A stretch of DNA of 64,000 bases from positions 2,170,001 through 2,234,000 of the forward strand of contig JAULSN010000002.1 of the NCBI GenBank assembly GCA_033439765.1, given 5' to 3'. Shown here piece after piece: positions 58,634 through 64,000 of this stretch; within the stretch, counting starts at the first letter, position 1; each line of letters begins with the position of its first letter. The stretch is from Lasiosphaeria ovina (taxonomy: Eukaryota > Ascomycota > Sordariomycetes > Sordariales > Lasiosphaeriaceae). The position numbers and the translations under genes are program-made. The notes beneath the pieces were generated by a model. That model made no database searches. It saw only the letters and a list, made by a program, of their open reading frames with translations, and had not been told where the DNA came from.

Positions 58634-61600
58634 CTAAGCCCACTTTCTCTTCCCCTTGACATCTACCTCCAAAGGCGGATAATCATCAAAACCAGCACTC
58701 GCTGCAGAAGCCCCGGCGGCCTCGGTCTGCCTGGCCGACTCTTCCTCAAGACTCAGTCGCAGGGCAAGGGCAAGGTCACCATCGGCATCGACTCCAACGT
58801 TTTGGCTTGAGCCCTCGTACTGCATTGCAGGGGTGCTGGCTGTGGAAGGAGATGTCGACGAAGACCTTTTCCCTTTCTTCTTGTCTTTCGACTTGACCTT
58901 GACGTGGAACTCGTAGTCACCGGAGCTGCGGTTTGGAGGAGACTGTTCTGCATCGTTGACACCCTCGAGCAAAGACAGACGAATGGCGCGCTGAATTTGA
59001 GCTTCATAATCGTCATCCGTCTCCTCTTGAAGGGGAGGGAGACTCAAAGTACTTGGACTCGCGCCAGAAAGACTTGGCTCGGAAGTGACAGTATCGACGC
59101 TGCCCGTCGAGGACGCCGTATCGCCGATATCAGCAGCCGACCCAGTATCACTGGCACTCAAGCGGCGTTGCTCGTCAAGGAAGGACTCCTCCGAGATGAG
59201 CTCTGCGTAGCGAATAGCCTCTTCTTCGGTCAAGTCTCCAAGCCCGACGCCAAACCGCTTACGGAGTCGGCCAAGCTCACGTGAGCGGTGTTCCTGTTCC
59301 TGGCGGAGCTCTGCTTCCTCGGCAGCAATATAGCTCGAGACCACACCGCCGTGACGACGGGTGGCCAGGCGGCCGTGTATATCGGAGTGGCGAACGCGAC
59401 GTTTCCGGCCTGGAGACTGGCCAGTTGAACTGTACGTCCAAAACCGAAGAAAGGTTCCAAAAGATAGGACGCCCCGAAGAACAGTCGGGTCAGGATCCAA
59501 GAAGATTGCGCCAACAGCAGTATAGTTGGCATTCTGCAGTGCGGGATTGGCGTTGAGGATGTGACGAGGGATCCGACCAGATGATTTGGCATTGAGCGTT
59601 CGTACTGGCTCAAGGGAAGACGCCAGGGGATCCCAGGCTTGCACGAGACCATCACTGCCGCCATGGACCAGGTAGAGCGCCGACACCGCAAGACACGATA
59701 TGCTTGGCGAATCGGTCTGGATCACCCTCATGGGTTTTGCTACGAGAGTCGTGTCCCTCATGTTCCATATGATAACCGAGCCAGTATTGGTCCCAATGGC
59801 CAGTGCACGTGAGCGTCGTCCCGGGATTTCGCCTGCAGAGAGTTTCGAGGCAGCTCTCTTTGGGGTTTCAGGTGTTGCTTCCTGAGATGCGAGAAGCAAA
59901 GGGTCCTCGAAAGACGCCATAATAGCAAATGTGCAAATATCAACAGCGGTTGTCATAATCTCTGTACCGCCATGATTTTCCAGTGAGAATTCCGTTGCTC
60001 GCCACTCTTCAGCATTTAGTCCCTGAGATACGGGGCCGAGCTGCGGTGTGGTTGGCTTGGAAGAGTCGGAAGTCCCACCCGTAATTTCAGGGGCATCGGG
60101 TGCTCCCGTACCGCCAAAAATGGACGGACTTGTGGTCTTTGGCTGGACGGAGGGTGTCAAGAATCTGGTTGGGGTTGAGGGTTGCGTGACACTAGCCCCC
60201 CTGATGTATCTGCAAACAGAAGCGCATTCCCCTTTCTCATGCCCGCATGTGATGACAAAGACAGCTTCACCGCTGCTATTCTCGTCGCCTCCAGCGAAAT
60301 CAACCTCGATCTTTCGGCGCATGTCCCAACCCTGGCATGCATTCCTAAAATGAGCTGGCTTGTGTCGGAGGAACTTTTCAATTTCCTTCGCTTCAGCCAT
60401 AATCTGCTCTTTGCTCAAATTCATTGAGTTGGCCGGTGATCTAGGTGAATATGCGCCGCGAGTCGCATATCTGTCGAACTCGTCGTGCCGTGCTTGGCGG
60501 CGGGTTGGCTCGATGAGCTTCCAATACACAGTGCGACCGGCGTACCAGGCGTCCTTGGTCGCATTTTCTGCTTTCCCGCGAGCCAACGGTGGGGTGGGTG
60601 TTTCGGTCAAGTAGTAGACCTCTCCCAGGGCATTCAGGGCAACGGCCCAGACCCGGTTGAGGACCTTTCGCTTTGGGTTGTAGCTGTCGTCGACCTTTAT
60701 GTCGACGATCGGCACGCCCGGGCTAAGGACCCAGCGAGCGGTCATGTCGCCATTGGAATACCGAGGACCGGTCGAGTCATGGCGGACCGCATAACTAGTC
60801 ACCACTCCGAGAGATGAACCGGTTAGGATACCGAACATGGAGTGCGTCATAGCTGGCACACTCGACGACTTTGCAACCCAAACAGAGCAAATGGCCTCGG
60901 AAAGCTCCGGAATCTTGGGAATTTCGGGCATCATATCAATGATGGTGCTGTCCGGGCTGAGATAGCGTCCACGAAGCTCGCCGGCAGCGCGAAAGTAAAC
61001 GCGACCACCGGGAAATCCTTCTCCACCGACAATTCCATATGGCTGGCTCACGTCCATGATGTTAGGAACTGCAGCTGGGCCGTCACCAACGCCATACGGC
61101 TCGAGATTCGGAAACATCTCGTCCAACTGCGCAAATGAAAAGGGATCATCCAAGCCCCATTTTTCGACCTTCCCAACCATGGGGTCGCTGACAGAAGCCA
61201 CACAGAGGTCGTCAGCGCCATGGATGACTCTCGGGCCCTTCTTGCCAGCAACAAAGGCGGCATGGATGTGGGTGATGGTCCACGGGAGCTTCGAGTTGTA
61301 CGTCAGAACGGCGCTAGCCTTCTTCCCCATCTGGCTGGAGCGAATTGAAGAACCGATGCTTCCAGGCTTTCCACGAGCAACGCTCCGGAGCAGGCGAGTG
61401 CGCAGAAGGTACTCGCTGCGCCAGGAAGCCAGCGGAGTAAGCCGCGTAAAGTAGCGGGACTCGGACCGGATCTCATCCGACGAGCCGTCATGCTGGGCAG
61501 AGCGTATGGCTCTCTGGGAGGTATCCAAGACATCCTGTCCCGGGAAGTAGCGCATGAAAGCCGTCCTCCATGCATACGGGGTGGTGACCAGAGCGTAGAA

Positions 61601-62191
61601 TCGTTTCGAGACCAGCGCGACGGCACCGTGGGAGTCGGGATGGAGATGGGATAAGACGTGGGTCAGTATCTCTGAGAGAGAAAAGTTAGCGAATGGGACG
61701 GCGAACCAGGGCAAGGGAGCGGGAGGAGATTTACCATTGGGGAAGTCGGTCAACTGGACGCCATCTGAAGGCGACCCGGGCCGCTTGGTAACCTTGAAGC
61801 CCAGCGGGGGCCGAGGGCTATGTCGAGACGCCGATGCCGAGGTAGCCTTTTCATATTCCGAGATGCGTCGACCGGCAGAAACGGAAATGGCATTGGCATT
61901 GGCAGCAGCAAATCGTAGATCTACAGAATTATAGGCACGGCCATCATCGGCGACGCTCAATCGGCCGAGTTCTTGGCTGAGGCGGCCGAAGTCAAGAGCA
62001 GCCGGGCCATGGGAGCGCGGTGTGGCTGTAGACGCAGTGTCGACAAACAACGGAGAGCGTGTGGCTGAGGACGAGTCTGGCGAGACTGACTGGGAGCAAT
62101 GAAAGCCATGTTGAGAAGGGGCGGAGGTGGAAGGCTGAGAGCGGTTGGTTAGAGATTCGAGGTTTGAAGTCTCGGTCGGCTCTAGTTGCAT
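58634..62191 (-). CDS. F-box protein with WD-like repeats and C-terminal ubiquitin-interacting motifs
   Basis: Minus-strand exons 62191-61735 and 61671-58634 give 1164 aa. A Ser-rich N-terminus precedes an F-box at about 150-195 (DFPNEILTHVLSHLHPDSHG, VSKRFYALVTTPYAWR), the SKP1-binding module of SCF ubiquitin ligases. The intron (63 bp, GTAAAT donor, CTCAG acceptor) lies exactly in the F-box start. Splicing joins DFPN to EILTH, matching the F-box consensus, whereas the unspliced ORF stays open. The centre has WD-type units (RALAIGTNTGSVIIWNMRD, LVHGGSDGLVQAWDPLA). Near the C-terminus are two UIM-like helices, QIQRAIRLSLLEG (about 1040) and DLALALRLSLEEESARQ (about 1115). Together these suggest an SCF adaptor whose substrate or regulator is ubiquitylated; this is inference from domains. 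Confidence 0.9.
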   Translation of the reverse strand: MQLEPTETSNLESLTNRSQPSTSAPSQHGFHCSQSVSPDSSSATRSPLFVDTASTATPRSHGPAALDFGRLSQELGRLSVADDGRAYNSVDLRFAAANANAISVSAGRRISEYEKATSASASRHSPRPPLGFKVTKRPGSPSDGVQLTDFPNGKSPPAPLPWFAVPFANFSLSEILTHVLSHLHPDSHGAVALVSKRFYALVTTPYAWRTAFMRYFPGQDVLDTSQRAIRSAQHDGSSDEIRSESRYFTRLTPLASWRSEYLLRTRLLRSVARGKPGSIGSSIRSSQMGKKASAVLTYNSKLPWTITHIHAAFVAGKKGPRVIHGADDLCVASVSDPMVGKVEKWGLDDPFSFAQLDEMFPNLEPYGVGDGPAAVPNIMDVSQPYGIVGGEGFPGGRVYFRAAGELRGRYLSPDSTIIDMMPEIPKIPELSEAICSVWVAKSSSVPAMTHSMFGILTGSSLGVVTSYAVRHDSTGPRYSNGDMTARWVLSPGVPIVDIKVDDSYNPKRKVLNRVWAVALNALGEVYYLTETPTPPLARGKAENATKDAWYAGRTVYWKLIEPTRRQARHDEFDRYATRGAYSPRSPANSMNLSKEQIMAEAKEIEKFLRHKPAHFRNACQGWDMRRKIEVDFAGGDENSSGEAVFVITCGHEKGECASVCRYIRGASVTQPSTPTRFLTPSVQPKTTSPSIFGGTGAPDAPEITGGTSDSSKPTTPQLGPVSQGLNAEEWRATEFSLENHGGTEIMTTAVDICTFAIMASFEDPLLLASQEATPETPKRAASKLSAGEIPGRRSRALAIGTNTGSVIIWNMRDTTLVAKPMRVIQTDSPSISCLAVSALYLVHGGSDGLVQAWDPLASSLEPVRTLNAKSSGRIPRHILNANPALQNANYTAVGAIFLDPDPTVLRGVLSFGTFLRFWTYSSTGQSPGRKRRVRHSDIHGRLATRRHGGVVSSYIAAEEAELRQEQEHRSRELGRLRKRFGVGLGDLTEEEAIRYAELISEESFLDEQRRLSASDTGSAADIGDTASSTGSVDTVTSEPSLSGASPSTLSLPPLQEETDDDYEAQIQRAIRLSLLEGVNDAEQSPPNRSSGDYEFHVKVKSKDKKKGKRSSSTSPSTASTPAMQYEGSSQNVGVDADGDLALALRLSLEEESARQTEAAGASAASAGFDDYPPLEVDVKGKRKWA

Positions 62192-64000
62192 AAAGGAGTC
62201 GGCAGGATCCCGGGGGAGCGTGTATCTGGCTGTGCAGCTGGCTTTGCACAGTCAATAGTTTGTTTCTGGGGGGAGAGGGTGCGAGAGGTGCAGATGATGC
62301 GGGTTCGGGCAACAATTGGCTCAGCGATTCGTCGTTCTTGTGGTGTTGTCTTGTTTTGTGCTGCGGGAACGAGGTTGAAGTGACGTGTTTTTGCTTTTGC
62401 CTTTTCGCGTCGTCGCTGGAGCAGCTATCTTACTTCGTACAGTGTTGCCGAGGATAACCCGGGGAGCAAATTCCCTTTGGCGGCCACTAGTGATCCTGCC
62501 AGCCCCACATCTTTCCACGCTGTCCGTAGACTATTTCATGGTTCATGGATAAAGGTTCGCCATTGGAATCTTAAAGATATGATGGATTCTAGGTTGTAAA
62601 TGATCATAGGTGGACTCGCTGCCTTGGGGCCTTGCGCGAGCCTGGCCTTGACAAGAGCTCAGGTCGGCAAGGGAGCTGCAGTGGATTCGACAAAACAGGC
62701 GCGGCTTGCAGCTGTCAATTATATGATAGTATCCGTAATACCAACCATGCAGACAAATATTTCAATTGAACCACGTCTTTCTCCAGCCTCCAGTATCCCA
62801 GAGATTGCCGGGCAAATATGGAGAACGCGTCGCGTCCTATTTCGAAAAAAAAAAAAAAAAAAAAAAAAAAACCGTTTAGTGGGAGATTGACCAAACGCCT
62901 TTCCAATCTGAACAATCCGCTATCAGCCAGGCCAGGGCTTGCTTGGGCAGGGTAATAGGGGCAGTTCAACCGTCAACGGAGCAGAGCGGAGAACGGATCT
63001 TGGACACCCTGGGAGAGAGACATTTCCACAACCATAATCATTACCCATACTATACCACATCAAGATCCCAAAATAAAACAACGTTCTCAGTTGCTGGAGA
63101 AAGAAAAGCATCTCAAAGCAAGAGCGGCGGCCTTGCCCCACCTTATATCCGCATATGGGGCGATCACGTCGCGGGCTGAGAATCCGACGAAAGCGCACCC
63201 GAATCTATTGATCCTAGGGTTCATCACTTGGTGGTTGAGAGGTCGGAACGTATCGCGCTCCATGTTCGTATTTCGCGAAAGTCCTTAGACAGCTCTATGA
63301 CTAAAGGGCACCCAGCCAAAAGCCTCTCAATCTGTCTGGCGAACCGGACCCAGGTGGATCAATGTGACTGCCAGTTGTAGCTGCATTTTTCGATTCCGTT
63401 TTTGACTTTTTGCGCAGATGCCCCTCTGGGACTGCTGCTTGATGCATTGGCACCTCGCGCCAATGACAGCGCGGCGCATACCTTCGCCTGCACGGTATCG
63501 TTTCCTGCTTCCCCGGCACAACACATCACAGAGAATGTCGAGGGTGCATAGGTACGGGTATTCACCTCCGCACCCGAATGGATGGAAAGGAATAGATAAT
63601 CAATGTATTGGACTGCACGCAAAGCAAATGTGCTGTAGCTCTCAAACACGTCAGTGTTGATATCGGACCGCGTACGGAATACACCGTGATTAATCCTTCG
63701 GGTTACTTTCCTTTCAGTCGTTTTCTTGGCTACGAACTGCCTGAGGTGCTTTGTTGAGGTGGTTGGGCACGCGGTTTTTTCCATCTCAAAATGTGGGGGA
63801 GCGGGGGAATTGCGAGATGACACATCGGGTCCTCCCGTCCCGCTATCGTCTTGGAGTTTGTCACCTTTGACCTTTGATGCCGTACTATGCACGGGGCACC
63901 GGGACACACGGAGTGTGCCGCAAGCAACTCTCCCGATGGTTTACTCATCTCTGTTCTGGAGCGCAAGCTAGAAAGGCAGTCGAATCTGCCCATTCCTTAG
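62192..64000. other. Promoter of the F-box gene and gene-less right end
   Basis: No further gene supported to the window edge. A 27-base A-run lies at 62845-62871. ORFs up to 182 codons (63359-63907 minus) have no recognisable motif. Confidence 0.45.
62845..62871. repeat. Poly-A tract, 27 bases
   Basis: An uninterrupted run of A. It could be a slippage-prone homopolymer or the relic of a retrotransposed 3' end. No element sequence was recognised next to it. Confidence 0.9.

Noticed and set aside
63359..63907. A 182-codon minus-strand ORF
   Set aside because: No motif, low-information composition, opposed by several plus-strand ORFs.
1..64000. CRISPR arrays, bacterial promoters, riboswitches
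   Set aside because: No spaced direct-repeat arrays; the sequence is clearly eukaryotic nuclear DNA with spliceosomal introns.

Overview
The window is nuclear DNA of a filamentous ascomycete, most probably a Sordariomycete close to the Sordariales. Three things point there. Protein genes are GC-rich and split by short 50-70 bp GT-AG introns. There is an intron-containing nuclear tRNA-Tyr. The leader of the arginine-specific carbamoyl-phosphate synthase gene carries an upstream ORF whose first eleven residues equal the Neurospora crassa arginine attenuator peptide. About half the window is gene-poor spacer with simple repeats. No rRNA, CRISPR array or bacterial-type operon was seen.

Left part (1-9.2 kb): a long gene-poor stretch with a polypurine minisatellite and a G-tract, a CT-rich promoter, then a gene for a secreted-ectodomain / one-TM / cytosolic-SH3 membrane protein (6323-8340).

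Accessory island (9231-16876): a 7.6 kb block bounded by inverted repeats of about 140 bp that begin CAGTGCCGGCC and are flanked by TA, the hallmark of a Tc1/mariner-type insertion. Inside are a decayed gene of a family I do not recognise, with TAG stops and frameshifts; a broken DD34E Tc1/mariner transposase on the minus strand; and an intact NLR-type STAND gene (N-terminal fungal STAND domain, NACHT, 11 near-identical 42-residue WD40 repeats). The WD repeats vary mainly at the positions known to be hypervariable in Podospora incompatibility NLRs. This island is the best candidate for an undescribed system: an immune or incompatibility-type receptor riding inside a cut-and-paste element.

Housekeeping block (17.9-44.5 kb): VPS15 (PI3-kinase regulatory kinase), U2 snRNP A' (lea1), an Acinus-like SAP/RRM protein, arg-2 with its attenuator uORF (minus), ETF beta (minus), an ArfGAP (minus), a two-RRM RNA-binding protein (minus), a pyridoxal-reductase-like aldo-keto reductase (plus) and the diflavin reductase TAH18 (plus). 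These are not functionally linked to each other.

Right part (44.5-64 kb): a membrane-anchored aspartic-peptidase-like protein with degenerate catalytic motifs (minus), a 5.7 kb gene-less spacer with TTGCG and TGTC microsatellites, a Ser/Thr-rich GPI-type cell-surface protein with internal beta-repeats (plus), tRNA-Tyr(GUA) with an intron (minus), and an F-box / WD / UIM protein (minus).

Exon boundaries were worked out by eye from splice consensus, reading-frame phase and conserved motifs. Family names rest on remembered family features, not on database searches.
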